DNA of 64,000 nucleotides from positions 1-64,000 of the forward strand of contig JBARRR010000039.1 in the NCBI GenBank assembly GCA_049644325.1, given 5' to 3'. The notes under the pieces are model-generated. The model was not told the origin of the DNA and did not search any database. It saw only the letters and a list, made by a program, of their open reading frames with translations. Source of the stretch: DASZHA01 sp049644325. GTDB taxonomy: Bacteria > Chloroflexota > Dormibacteria > DASZGP01. A program made the position numbers and the translations under genes. Positions 42,533 through 51,617 of the stretch are shown here, piece after piece (the first letter of the stretch is position 1; every line of letters starts with the position of its first letter).

Positions 42533-43473
42533 TGCCGGACTCGTCCGCGGAGCCGCCGGTCGGGGGCGAGCGGACGCGGGTCGGCTTCGTCGGCCTCGGC
42601 GTCATGGGCCTGCCCATGGCGCGCAACCTCAAGCAGGCCGGCTTCGACGTAACCGGTTGGGCCCGCCGGGAGGAGACGGCCGCGCGCGCTGGGGCCGAGG
42701 GCATCGAGACCCAGCCGACGCTGATCGATCTGGCCCGCGACCGCGAGTTCCTGGTGACCATGGTCACGACCTCGCGGGACGTCGCCGACGTCGCCCTGGG
42801 CGAGGGAGGCCTGGTGGCCGCCGCCCCGGATGGCTCGGTCCTCATCGACATGAGCACGATCGCGCCGGCGACCAGCCGCCAGGTGGCGGCGGCCTGCGCC
42901 GCCCGCGGCATCGCGTTCCTCGACGCCCCCGTCAGCGGCGGCTCTTTCGGGGCCGAGGCGGGGACCCTGACGATCATGGCCGGCGGCGACGCCAGTGTCC
43001 TGGAGCGGGCGCGGCCGCTGTTCGAAGCGATGGGCGACCCGGGGCGCATCTTTCATGCCGGGCCGGTGGGCAGCGGCGAGATCATCAAGCTGGTCAACAA
43101 CATGCTGGTCGGCTCGATCTCGGCCGCCACCCTTGAGGCGCTGATGGTCGGCGTCCGCGCCGGCGCCGACCTCAACACCCTGGTCGAGGTGCTCGAGGTC
43201 AGCAGCGGCGGCAGCACCCAGCTCTCCGGCCAGCTCAAGCTCCGGGCCCTCGCCGGGGAGTTCGATCCGGGCTTCATGACCCGGCTGCTGGTCAAGGACA
43301 TGAACCTGGCCGCGGACCTGGCTCGTGAGTCGGACCAGGCCACGCCGCTCACCGACCTGGCCCGCGCCCTGTTCCAGTCAGCCGTCGAGGCCGGCCACGC
43401 CGACCAGGACTACTCGGCGCTCCTCCAGGAGATGGAGCAAGCCTCGGGCACCCGCCTCCGTCTTAACGGTTAG
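42532..43473 (+). CDS. 3-hydroxyisobutyrate dehydrogenase-type oxidoreductase
   Basis: 313 residues. The NAD(P) fold GFVGLGVMGLPMARNL is followed by FLDAPVSGGSFGAEAGTLTIMAGG (substrate loop) and GSGEIIKLVNNMLVG with the catalytic Lys. The C-terminal all-helical domain is complete. Substrate may be 3-hydroxyisobutyrate, tartronate semialdehyde or a related beta-hydroxyacid. It overlaps the M20 peptidase by one base. Confidence 0.88.
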   Translation: MPDSSAEPPVGGERTRVGFVGLGVMGLPMARNLKQAGFDVTGWARREETAARAGAEGIETQPTLIDLARDREFLVTMVTTSRDVADVALGEGGLVAAAPDGSVLIDMSTIAPATSRQVAAACAARGIAFLDAPVSGGSFGAEAGTLTIMAGGDASVLERARPLFEAMGDPGRIFHAGPVGSGEIIKLVNNMLVGSISAATLEALMVGVRAGADLNTLVEVLEVSSGGSTQLSGQLKLRALAGEFDPGFMTRLLVKDMNLAADLARESDQATPLTDLARALFQSAVEAGHADQDYSALLQEMEQASGTRLRLNG

Positions 43474-43515
43474 TCGCAGCCACGCGGCACCCGCGCCATA
43501 GAATTCAGGGAGAGG

Positions 43516-44616
43516 ATGCGTTTACTCCACGTCGCTGACCTGCATCTCGATCGAGCCTTTGGGGGTATGGCCTTCGCCGGGTGCGATGGCGCCCGCCGGC
43601 GCAGCCTCCTGCGCCAGGGGCTGGAATGGGCCGTCGACACCGCCATCGAGGGCAGGGCCGACGCCGTGACGATCGGCGGCGACCTCTTTGAGATCGAGCA
43701 CATCACCAGTGACACTGCGGCGTTTATCGCCCGGCAACTGGGCCGGCTGGACTGTCCCGTGGTGCTGGCGGCGGGTAACCACGACCCCGCCACGGCGGCG
43801 TCGCCCTACCGGACCCTGGAGTGGGCCGCCAACGTCACCCTGGCCCTTGACCCCGTCCCTGTGCGCGTGGAGACGCCGGACGCCGTGATCTGGGCGCTGG
43901 GCTATGCCAGTCGCGAGATCGACGGCGCCGCCTTGAGGTCCTTCCATGTTCCTCCGAACGACGGTCGCGCCCAGCTGCTGGTGGTCCACGCCGTGGACCT
44001 GACCCGGATGGGGACCGACCGAGATTGGGGCAGCCTGGGCCTGCTGCAGCCGGATGTGCGGGCGATGGGCATCGACCACGCCCTCCTCGGCCATATCCAC
44101 TCCGGCCAGGCCGGCGAGCTGATGTCCTGGCCGGGCTCGCCGGTGCCGCTGGATCCCAGCGAGACCAGCGGCAACCATGGCGCCCTCTGGGTGGACGCGA
44201 CCCCGGAGCGCGTGGCGGTGGAGGCGGTCGCAGCCGGCCTCAGCCGCTTCGGGGCGGTCAGCGTCGACGTCGCCGAGGTGGCCGACTCGTCGGAGCTGGG
44301 CAGCCGGGTTCGCGAGAGGCTGGAGGCGAGCCCCGAGCGCGAACGGGCGCTGGTCAGCATCAGGCTTTACGGCCGCCGCGCCAAGAGCCTGGCGATCGAG
44401 CCGGCAGCGCTGGCGGCGGCCGCCTCCGAGTCGGTGATGGGCGCCCTGGTGGCCGACGCCACCGAGCCCGAGGTCGACCTGGCCCAGCTGGCCCAGGAGC
44501 CCAACGCCCGCGGCAGGGCGGTGGCGCGTCTACTCGAGGATGGCGGGGACGTCGGGTTGCGGGCGGCCCAGCTGGTGGTCGACGCATTCGAAGGCGACAT
44601 CAGGGTCCCGGCGTGA
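43516..44616 (+). CDS. SbcD/YhaO-like DNA exonuclease (metallophosphoesterase)
   Basis: 366 residues. Calcineurin-type motifs in order: LLHVADLHLD, GGDLFE, AAGNHDP, VVHAVDL and LLGHIHSG, so both metal sites are complete. A C-terminal capping domain of about 110 residues follows. It is coupled to the ATPase gene 16 nt downstream. The pair matches the YhaO-YhaN/SbcCD type of nuclease-ATPase complexes that process DNA ends. Confidence 0.88.
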   Translation: MRLLHVADLHLDRAFGGMAFAGCDGARRRSLLRQGLEWAVDTAIEGRADAVTIGGDLFEIEHITSDTAAFIARQLGRLDCPVVLAAGNHDPATAASPYRTLEWAANVTLALDPVPVRVETPDAVIWALGYASREIDGAALRSFHVPPNDGRAQLLVVHAVDLTRMGTDRDWGSLGLLQPDVRAMGIDHALLGHIHSGQAGELMSWPGSPVPLDPSETSGNHGALWVDATPERVAVEAVAAGLSRFGAVSVDVAEVADSSELGSRVRERLEASPERERALVSIRLYGRRAKSLAIEPAALAAAASESVMGALVADATEPEVDLAQLAQEPNARGRAVARLLEDGGDVGLRAAQLVVDAFEGDIRVPA

Positions 44617-44632
44617 CCATGGGAGCGGCGCG

Positions 44633-46600
44633 ATGAGACTGGTGTCGCTCCGGGTGCGGGGCTACCGAAGGTTCCACGACATCCTGGTCGACTGCGACCA
44701 CGACCGGCTGCTGGTAGTCGGTCCCAACGAGGCCGGCAAGTCGACGCTGATGGAGTGCCTGCTGGCCGGGCTCTTCGGGCTGGCGCCCAGCAAGCGGGGC
44801 GGTGGCCACCAGGGAGCGCTGCGCGACGCATCACCCTGGAATGGCGAGCCCTGCGGCCTGAGCCTCGCATACCGGCTCGACAGCGGGCGCATGGTCGAGG
44901 TCGACTGGGACTTCAGCGGCGAGCGCACCCAGGTCATCGACCACACCGGGGGTGACGACATCAGCGCGGAGTTCACCGGCGGCACCCACGGCTGGCTCGA
45001 CGTCGGCCAGGCGATGCTGGGTGTGTCTTCGACGGTCTTCCGCCAGTTCACCTGCGTGGGGGAGGGGGAGCTGGCGGTGATCAGCGACGATGCCGAGATC
45101 CGCGAGAGCCTGCTCCGCCTCAGCGATTCCGGGGTTGACGTGCTGGTGGAGCAGGCAATCACCCGCTTGGAGGACGCTGCCCGCCAGTCGACCATCCCCA
45201 AGGCCAACTCCGCCACCCGCCGCAACCAGCTGGAGCGCGACCTGGTCGCCGCCCAGAGGGAGCTGGACCGGGTCACCGCGGCGCGGGCCGAGCTCGACTC
45301 CGACGTCCACGCGATTGCCCGGACCGAGTCGGCGATCGAGCGCGCCCGCGACGAGGTCGCCGGGATGATGGCCGAGGACGACCGCCGCCAGGAGGAGCAG
45401 CGGCGCCTGAGCGCGGAGATCGAGCGGGCCTACGGCCGGCTGGCCGAGGCCGAGCTGCGCCGGGCGTCACTGAGCGCCGACGCGGATGTCCCCAAGGAGG
45501 GCCCGCCCTGGAGCGACGCCGACATCGAGACCGCCCGCCAGCTGCTGGTCAGTCCCGAGGAGGCGGGGAAGCGCCCGGGTCTGCTGCCGCTGATCGTCGG
45601 GCTGCTGCTCATCCTGGCGGGCATCGGCGGCCTCGCCGGTGGCCTGGTCGCCCAACTGGGGCCGATGCTGGCCGCATCCGCCGCGGTGGCGGCCATTGGG
45701 GTCCTGCTCGTGACCCGAGGCGGCATGGGGGCCGCGCGGGCGCGGCTGAGAGTCGGTGCCATGACCTTCCCTGACAGGGCAGCGCTGATGATCGCCCTCG
45801 ACCACCAGCGAGCGCGGCGCGAGCTGGCGCAACAGCAGAAGGCGGTTGACGACATCCAGGCGCGGCTCGACCAGCTGCTCCAGCCGGCTGCGGACATCGA
45901 TGGCGGCGCGCCCCGCGAGGCCCAGGCCCGCCTCAGCGCCGCCAAGGTGCGACAGACCGAGCTGCGGCTGCAGCTGGAGCGGCAGCGCACGTCGTTGTCG
46001 GTTCGCACCAGCCAGGTCGGGGACGTCGCCGCACTCGAGGAGCAGGTGGCCGGGCTCGGAGCGCAGATCGGCGAGCTGGAGGCGTTCGGTGAGTCGGCGC
46101 GTCTGGCGGCCCAGCACCTGAAGCAGGCGTCGGAGGAGATCCGACGCGCCTACGCGCCCAAGCTCCAGGCCTACCTTTCCCGTGACCTGCCACGGATCAC
46201 GTCGGGACGCTATTCCGAGGCGGTGGTCAACGACAAGTTCGAGGTCATGGTCAGGGCTCCCGAAACCAAACAGATGGTGGACCTGGGCCGCCTCAGCCGG
46301 GGCACCCAACAGCAGATCTACCTGCTGCTCCGTCTGGGCCTCCTCGACATCGTCGGCTCCAAGGCCGAACGGCTGCCACTGTTCCTTGACGACGCCCTCG
46401 CCCTGAGCGACGAGGACCGCCGCTCCGAGCTGCTCGCGGTGCTGGAGTCCGAGGACCGCCAGGTGATCTACTTCACCGCGCAGGAGACCACCGCGGCATC
46501 CGCGTTCGCGGATGCGTGGCACCGCGTTCTTCTGCCCGGCCCCAGTGCCGCCGGCAGCGCGCCGCCCGAGCTCAAGGTTCTCGACTCGCCCCGGGGTTAG
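44633..46600 (+). CDS. YhaN/SbcC-like ATPase with membrane helices in its coiled coil
   Basis: 655 residues from ATG 44633. Walker A GPNEAGKST (30-38), a long coiled coil (about 170-300), two adjacent hydrophobic helices (about 317-365) inside the coil, a second coiled coil, signature LSRGTQQQ (about 553) and Walker B LFLDDALAL (about 585). The central transmembrane pair is known from the YhaN type and would tether the complex to the membrane. Partner is the nuclease just upstream. The 3' end overlaps a convergent gene by 4 bp. Confidence 0.87.
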   Translation: MRLVSLRVRGYRRFHDILVDCDHDRLLVVGPNEAGKSTLMECLLAGLFGLAPSKRGGGHQGALRDASPWNGEPCGLSLAYRLDSGRMVEVDWDFSGERTQVIDHTGGDDISAEFTGGTHGWLDVGQAMLGVSSTVFRQFTCVGEGELAVISDDAEIRESLLRLSDSGVDVLVEQAITRLEDAARQSTIPKANSATRRNQLERDLVAAQRELDRVTAARAELDSDVHAIARTESAIERARDEVAGMMAEDDRRQEEQRRLSAEIERAYGRLAEAELRRASLSADADVPKEGPPWSDADIETARQLLVSPEEAGKRPGLLPLIVGLLLILAGIGGLAGGLVAQLGPMLAASAAVAAIGVLLVTRGGMGAARARLRVGAMTFPDRAALMIALDHQRARRELAQQQKAVDDIQARLDQLLQPAADIDGGAPREAQARLSAAKVRQTELRLQLERQRTSLSVRTSQVGDVAALEEQVAGLGAQIGELEAFGESARLAAQHLKQASEEIRRAYAPKLQAYLSRDLPRITSGRYSEAVVNDKFEVMVRAPETKQMVDLGRLSRGTQQQIYLLLRLGLLDIVGSKAERLPLFLDDALALSDEDRRSELLAVLESEDRQVIYFTAQETTAASAFADAWHRVLLPGPSAAGSAPPELKVLDSPRG

Positions 46601-47766
46601 GCGCTCGCCCCGCCTCCCGGTCGGCGCTCGAGGATCCCGACCCGGGGGATGTCCTCATCGGCCCCGGACAGCGGCCACTCCGAACCAGGATTGCGGGTCA
46701 GCCACTCCAGGCCCTCGGCTGTGACCAGGTAGGTGTCCTCTGACTTGGCGCCGGGGATGGTGGGGTTCCAGGCGGTGGCCATGCCCGCCTCCAGCGTGTA
46801 GGTCTCCTCCGGCTTGGCGAAGACCTCGCGGCCGGCATAGCCGGTGGTGCCGCCCTGGTGATGCTCCTTCCAGTCGTCGTAGAAGCCGCCCGAGGCGTAC
46901 GCCTGCTCACCGCCGCGGAAGGCGTCACCCAGGGTTATGCCGGGGCGGCTGCCGGCCAGGTAGGCGCGGTCGACGGCCACCACGGTGGCGTGCTTTTCCA
47001 GCAGCTCCGCCGGGGGGGCGCCGAAGCTGAGGCAGCGGGTGACGGAGGCGTGGAGGCCATGGCGTTCGGCCGTCACCGACGCGATCAGCCCGCCCTCGAC
47101 CGTGGCCGGGGTAGGAACCAGGTGGCGGAAGCGCTCGGCCCGTGCCCGGGTGCCGACGAGGACCACGCCGGCCTCGATGTCCCGGGCCTTGTGCGCGGCG
47201 GCGACCGTGCCGGCCACCTCGAGCTCGGACCAGCCTTCGCGGGCCTCCAGCAGGGCGGTCTCGAGGGCCTCGGTGGCGTCCAGGCCGAGCGCCCGGTAGC
47301 GGGAGACATCGGCCTCGCCCAGCCGCTGGCGGTCGGAGGCCAGCAGCGGCTCGGCCGCGCCCCAGCCGGGGACCGCGACGTCGCTGGCCCAGCGCGTGGC
47401 CGATGGCACCGCGGCGAGGGCCGACTGCCAGAGGGGTAGCTGGTACCAGGGCCGCACAACCACCGGCAGAGGCAGGTCGGCGAAGGGCTCGGCTCGGACC
47501 CGCGCCTCCTCGTTGTTGGGGACCAGCAGCCAGGCGCCGCTGTCGGTGACCAGCAGGCCGCAGAGCCCACGCGGGGAGTCGAGGACTACACGGTTGCCTC
47601 GGCCGCCGGTCAACCAGGCGACGTTGGCCCAGCCCTCGAGGTAGACGGCTTCGACCTCGGCCGCGCCCATGGCCGCCCGCAGCTTTGAGAGCTTGGCCCT
47701 GACCTCGGCCTGGTCGCCATGGGCCCGGGTTGCGGGGCCGGCCTCGACCAGCCCCCAGTCCGCCAT
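46597..47766 (-). CDS. M24-family (Xaa-Pro dipeptidase-like) protein
   Basis: 389 residues from ATG 47766; an upstream in-frame start would overlap the next gene by 150 bp. Creatinase N-domain (about 1-165), then a pita-bread C-domain with GLHASVTRCL, the GITLGDAFRGGEQAY region and TYTLEAGMATAWNP. Some of the five usual metal ligands are hard to place, so it may be a catalytically altered member. It is 4 nt downstream of the PPOX gene. Confidence 0.8.
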   Translation of the reverse strand: MADWGLVEAGPATRAHGDQAEVRAKLSKLRAAMGAAEVEAVYLEGWANVAWLTGGRGNRVVLDSPRGLCGLLVTDSGAWLLVPNNEEARVRAEPFADLPLPVVVRPWYQLPLWQSALAAVPSATRWASDVAVPGWGAAEPLLASDRQRLGEADVSRYRALGLDATEALETALLEAREGWSELEVAGTVAAAHKARDIEAGVVLVGTRARAERFRHLVPTPATVEGGLIASVTAERHGLHASVTRCLSFGAPPAELLEKHATVVAVDRAYLAGSRPGITLGDAFRGGEQAYASGGFYDDWKEHHQGGTTGYAGREVFAKPEETYTLEAGMATAWNPTIPGAKSEDTYLVTAEGLEWLTRNPGSEWPLSGADEDIPRVGILERRPGGGASA

Positions 47767-47770
47767 CCGC

Positions 47771-48298
47771 CTAGCCTTGCGGGCTGGGGTTGAAGGCGAC
47801 GTTGCCGGGGTCGAGCTTGCGGAAGTCCCAGCTGACGATCTTCTCGGGCTGCAGCCGCAGCCAGGCGTGGCGGCCGTCGTGGAAGACAACGTCACCGCCC
47901 ATGTACCGGCGCGCAAGGATCAGCTCAGCTGTCTCCAGCTCGGGGTTCGGCTCCCCGGTTCGAGGCTGCTCGCCGATGGGCTCAACCCGGCCGATGAACT
48001 CGATGCCTCGGAGCTCGAAGTAATCGTCGCCGGTATCGACCACCACCGAAACCCGTGGGTCGCGCATCAGGTTGGTCCACCGCTGGCTCTTGAGGATGGA
48101 GTAGAGCCAGATGCTGGCGCCATCCCACGCGTACCACATGGGCGTGACGTGGGGGCGGCCGTCGAAGCCGATCGAGCCAACCCGGCAGGTTCGCTGCTCG
48201 GCTAGCAGCTGCTCCATCTCCTCGGGCGTCAGGGCAATCCGGCGGGCCCGCCGCTGCTGCTGGGGTAGGTTGGGGGTGCTGCCCTCGGGCTCGGTCAT
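47771..48298 (-). CDS. Pyridoxamine 5'-phosphate oxidase-like (FMN/F420-type) protein
   Basis: 175 residues, split-barrel fold. RTCRVGSIGFDGRPHVTPMWYAWDG and VSVVVDTGDDYFELRGIEFIGRVEP are typical of the PPOX/DUF385-like class. It binds FMN, F420 or heme; the exact cofactor is not clear. TAATCC lies 6 nt before the ATG, a weaker leaderless candidate. It is cotranscribed with the M24 protein. Confidence 0.85.
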   Translation of the reverse strand: MTEPEGSTPNLPQQQRRARRIALTPEEMEQLLAEQRTCRVGSIGFDGRPHVTPMWYAWDGASIWLYSILKSQRWTNLMRDPRVSVVVDTGDDYFELRGIEFIGRVEPIGEQPRTGEPNPELETAELILARRYMGGDVVFHDGRHAWLRLQPEKIVSWDFRKLDPGNVAFNPSPQG

Positions 48299-48403
48299 CG
48301 AGGCGGATTATGCCCGACCCGGGGCCGAGCCGCCTCCACTTCCTCGGCGTCGGGGTGGCCTATCGTGGGCATGTGTCAACGTTCCATGGCACACGATTTC
48401 GAG

Positions 48404-48537
48404 TTGACTTTTTGGTGCGACTGGGGGTACTGTCCCGTACAACGCACCGCGTCATGACTGATGTGTCATATTCTATGATCCGTCGGACGGACGCAGGCTT
48501 GAATCATTGTCCGGCCGGGGGTCTCTCGAACCCCCGG
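48404..48537 (+). promoter_or_regulatory. Promoter and hairpin leader of the acyl-CoA dehydrogenase gene
   Basis: TTGACT (48404-48409) and TACTGT (48428-48433) are 18 nt apart. The predicted leader is about 115 nt. It holds a small dyad ATGAC-TGATGT-GTCAT (48454-48469) and a strong hairpin CCGGGGGT and ACCCCCGG (48515-48537) ending 19 nt before the ATG. A larger dyad, GTGCG and CGCAC (48415-48447), flanks the -10 and may be an operator. The gap 48299-48556 has no convincing gene. Confidence 0.55.
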
Positions 48538-48556
48538 AGGACTACCGAGGTACCCC

Positions 48557-49762
48557 ATGATCAGCTTTGAACTGAGCGCTGAGCAGCTCGAGATGAAGCA
48601 GTGGATCCACGAGTTCGCGGAGAAGAAGATTCGCCCGGCGGCCGCGGAGTGGGACGAGAAGGAAGAGATGCCCTGGCCCATCATCCAGGAGGCGGCCGAG
48701 GTCGGCATCTACTCGGTTGACTTCCTGCAGCAGACCTTCGCTGGCGACCCCACCGGGCTGCTCGGCCCGATCGCCCAGGAGGAGCTCTTCTGGGGCGACG
48801 CCGGTATCGGGCTAGCGATCATGGGCTCCAGCCTGGCCGCCGCCGGCATCTTCGCCAGCGGGACCCCCGACCAGGTGATGCAGTGGATCCCCGAGTGCTA
48901 CGGAACTCCCACCGACATCAAGCTGGGCGCTTTCGCCGTCACCGAGCCCAACGCCGGCTCCGACGTCCGCAGCCTCAAGACCACTGCCAAGCGCGACGGT
49001 GACGACTGGGTGCTGAACGGCACCAAGGTCTTCATCACCAACGGCGGCATCGCCGACACCCACGTGGTGGTGGCCTCCGTCGACCCCGAGCTGGGCGCCA
49101 AGGGCCAGGCTACCTTCGTGGTCCCCAAGGGCACCAAGGGCATCAGCCAGGGCCAGAAGCACAAGAAGCTGGGCATCCGCGCCTCCCATACGGCCGAGGT
49201 GGTCCTCGAGGAGTGCCGCATCCCGGCGGATAACCTGCTCGGCGGCGAGGAGAAGCTCGAGGCCCGGCTGGCCAAGGCCAAGGAGGGCCACGTAAGCAAG
49301 GGCTCGGGGGCGCTGCGCACCTTCGAGATGACCCGCCCGCTGGTGGGCGCTCAGGCGGTCGGCATCGCCCGCGCCGCCTACGAGTACGCGCTGGACTACG
49401 CCAAGGAGCGCGAGGCATTCGGCCGCCCCATCATCGAGAACCAGGCGATCGCCTTCAAGCTGGCTGACATGTGCACCGAGATCGAGGCGTCTCGGATGCT
49501 GGTCTGGCACGCGGCCTGGATGGCGGCTCAGCAGAAGGACTTCGACAAGGGCCAGGGCTCGATGTCCAAGCTCAAGGCCGGCGAGACCGCGGTCTGGGTC
49601 ACCGAGCAGGCCATCCAGATCCTGGGGGGTTACGGCTACATCCGCGATTACCCCGTGGAGCGCTGGTATCGCGACTCCAAGATCTACACCATTTTCGAGG
49701 GCACCTCGGAGATCCAGCGGCTGGTTATCAGCCGCGCCATCTCCGGCAACCGGGCGATGTAG
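48557..49762 (+). CDS. Acyl-CoA dehydrogenase
   Basis: 401 residues. It oxidises acyl-CoA to trans-2-enoyl-CoA with FAD. Motifs: FAVTEPNAGSDVRSLKTTA (FAD/substrate binding), GTKVFITNGGIAD, YAKEREAFGRPI and FEGTSEIQRLVISR with E381 as the probable catalytic base. Length is normal. It could act in fatty acid or branched-chain acyl-CoA oxidation, but no neighbour fixes chain length. Confidence 0.93.
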   Translation: MISFELSAEQLEMKQWIHEFAEKKIRPAAAEWDEKEEMPWPIIQEAAEVGIYSVDFLQQTFAGDPTGLLGPIAQEELFWGDAGIGLAIMGSSLAAAGIFASGTPDQVMQWIPECYGTPTDIKLGAFAVTEPNAGSDVRSLKTTAKRDGDDWVLNGTKVFITNGGIADTHVVVASVDPELGAKGQATFVVPKGTKGISQGQKHKKLGIRASHTAEVVLEECRIPADNLLGGEEKLEARLAKAKEGHVSKGSGALRTFEMTRPLVGAQAVGIARAAYEYALDYAKEREAFGRPIIENQAIAFKLADMCTEIEASRMLVWHAAWMAAQQKDFDKGQGSMSKLKAGETAVWVTEQAIQILGGYGYIRDYPVERWYRDSKIYTIFEGTSEIQRLVISRAISGNRAM

Positions 49763-49795
49763 CCGGCGGGGGTCCGCTCCCGCCCCCTGGTGGCG

Positions 49796-50626
49796 CTACG
49801 GCCTGCGGGCCCGGATCGAGAAGCTCAGCGGGATCCGCGGCCGGCCCGGTGGCATCCGGTACCAGCGGCCGGGCTCGTCGGGATCGTCTTCGTCCAGCTC
49901 CAGGATCGGCAGCATCTGGAACGGGATGCGGTCGTGCTCGTGCACAAACTCGATCACCAGGCCGGCGCCGGCGAGGGCGCTGACGACCTGGCCCAGGGTC
50001 CAGGTCCACTCGTACGTGCGCCGGTTGACGACGGCCTCCTCGCGGTCGGCATAGCTCCCCTGGCTCTCGAACTGCTGTGGGAAATGGCCGGGGAAGTAGT
50101 CGTACCTGACCTTCAGGTCGGCGAGGTCGGAGCTCTCGTCGTCGAAGGTCCAGGCGACGGGATGGCCCTCGGCGATGTAGAACGCGCCACCCGGTTCCAG
50201 GAAGTGGGCCACCACCTCGGCCCAGTGGCCGAGATCCGGCAGCCAGCCGATCACGCCCCACGAGGTGAAGACGATGTCGAAGGTCCCATCGAGGTTGTTG
50301 GGCAGGTCGTCGATCGAGGAGAGGACGAAGGTGGCGTCGACCCCGCAGGCCGCGGCCAGCCGGCGGGCCTCGTCGATCGCGGCCTCGGCAAAGTCCACGC
50401 CCGTGACCAGGGCTCCGAGGCGCGCCCAGGAGACGGTCTCGGTCCCGATGTGGCATTGCAGGTGCAGCAGTCGCCGCCCCTCAACCGGGCCCACCTCGTC
50501 GATCTCCAGGCGGTGCAGCGAGCTGCCGCCGCCGCGCAGCCGGTCGAGGTCGTAGAAGGCGGTGCCGGGGTGAAGGCGGGCCAGCTCGTTCCAGCGACGC
50601 TTGTTGACCTCCAGGTACTCGCTCAT
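49796..50626 (-). CDS. SAM-dependent class I methyltransferase
   Basis: 276 residues. Motif I is LLHLQCHIGTETVSWARLGA, motif II TGVDFAEAAIDEARRLA, then FDIVFTSWGVIGWLPD (post-motif). GTAFYDLDRLRGGGSSLH upstream is typical of the methyltransferase group with an N-terminal helix-rich cap. The substrate is unknown. It is 26 nt downstream of a membrane protein gene on the same strand. Confidence 0.87.
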   Translation of the reverse strand: MSEYLEVNKRRWNELARLHPGTAFYDLDRLRGGGSSLHRLEIDEVGPVEGRRLLHLQCHIGTETVSWARLGALVTGVDFAEAAIDEARRLAAACGVDATFVLSSIDDLPNNLDGTFDIVFTSWGVIGWLPDLGHWAEVVAHFLEPGGAFYIAEGHPVAWTFDDESSDLADLKVRYDYFPGHFPQQFESQGSYADREEAVVNRRTYEWTWTLGQVVSALAGAGLVIEFVHEHDRIPFQMLPILELDEDDPDEPGRWYRMPPGRPRIPLSFSIRARRP

Positions 50627-50652
50627 CGGCTATCGGGCGAAGACGATCACGC

Positions 50653-51579
50653 CTACTGCACCACGACAGTCACGGTGTAGGCGTTGCCGTTGGCGATGCC
50701 GATGCCCAGGTCGGTCCGACCGCTGGCGAGGCCTTGATATGTGGTCACGAAGCCGCTGTCGGTGCCGCCGACCTTGTCGCAGGCGACCTGCCGTAGCACC
50801 TGGGGGTTGGAAACCTCGGGGCAGCCCTCGGCGCCCCGAAAGAGGATGGGTGAGCTGGTCTGGCCGATGGAGAGTGTGGCGATGATGTTGTGACTCTGCG
50901 AAGGCGTCACCACGACACAGCCGCGGGCACAGGGGTTGTTCTGGCCCTGGGCCGCCCCGGTGGCCCCCGCGAAGAGAGCGGGGAGGAAACGGAGCCCGAA
51001 GAAGAGGCCGACCACGATCAGCAGGACGGCGGTCCCGCTGAGCCCGGCGGCTCGCGCGCGCCGGCCACGGCCATACATCAGGTTGCGCTCGACGTAGTCG
51101 ACCTGGCCGATGCCGGGCGCCGCCTCGCCGCGCTCCAGGCGCTTGACGACGTCGCGGACCAGGCCGGCCGAGGGACTTCCCGGCGGCCGTCCCCTGGCTT
51201 CGACCACACCCCCCGGAGCGATGGTCCAGACCGCCGAGCTGACCGCCGCGCCGTCCACCGGTCCGGCCCGGGCGCTGCCGTCGACGGCGATCACCAACAC
51301 CCCGGGGGCGACCCGTCGCTGGATGGCGTTGGGGGTGAGGTTCTCTGCCGCCCATACCGCCGCCGCTCGGGCAGCCTCCTGGGGGTCGACGCCGGGCTCG
51401 GTGAAGCCGATCAGCGAGGGCCGCGGCCCCAGGTGCTTGAGGGCCAGGCGGACGAAGCGGTCGCGGATGCCGGTGAAGCGCTCGTCACTGGCGTCGATCA
51501 ACCGATATCCCGAGGGCACGATACGCAGCAGCGCCGCCCGGGCCAGGTCATCGGCGGTGTAGGGCTGGTTATCCTCCAT
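50653..51579 (-). CDS. Single-pass membrane protein with unknown cytosolic and outside domains
   Basis: 308 residues. About 185 N-terminal residues form a soluble alpha/beta domain, one helix follows (about 187-213), then a 95-residue extracytoplasmic domain with three or four cysteines (CARGC, CPEV, VACDK). No family recognised. TATCGT ends 6 nt before the ATG, overlapping the -10 of the divergent SRPBCC gene. Confidence 0.75.
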   Translation of the reverse strand: MEDNQPYTADDLARAALLRIVPSGYRLIDASDERFTGIRDRFVRLALKHLGPRPSLIGFTEPGVDPQEAARAAAVWAAENLTPNAIQRRVAPGVLVIAVDGSARAGPVDGAAVSSAVWTIAPGGVVEARGRPPGSPSAGLVRDVVKRLERGEAAPGIGQVDYVERNLMYGRGRRARAAGLSGTAVLLIVVGLFFGLRFLPALFAGATGAAQGQNNPCARGCVVVTPSQSHNIIATLSIGQTSSPILFRGAEGCPEVSNPQVLRQVACDKVGGTDSGFVTTYQGLASGRTDLGIGIANGNAYTVTVVVQ

Positions 51580-51591
51580 GTGGATACGATA
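51580..51591. promoter_or_regulatory. Overlapping divergent -10 elements between a membrane protein and an SRPBCC gene
   Basis: Plus TACGAT (51585-51590) and minus TATCGT (51591-51586) share five base pairs. The minus message would start at or near ATG 51579 (6-nt spacer). The plus message has a normal leader with GAGGAGGT before GTG 51618. Confidence 0.66.
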
Positions 51592-51617
51592 GGGCGCATT
51601 CGCGAGGAGGTCTGGAC

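Noticed and set aside
48310..48570. 86-codon frame in the gap before the acyl-CoA dehydrogenase
   Set aside because: It runs through the promoter and hairpin and into the dehydrogenase start, with no ribosome binding site or recognisable composition.
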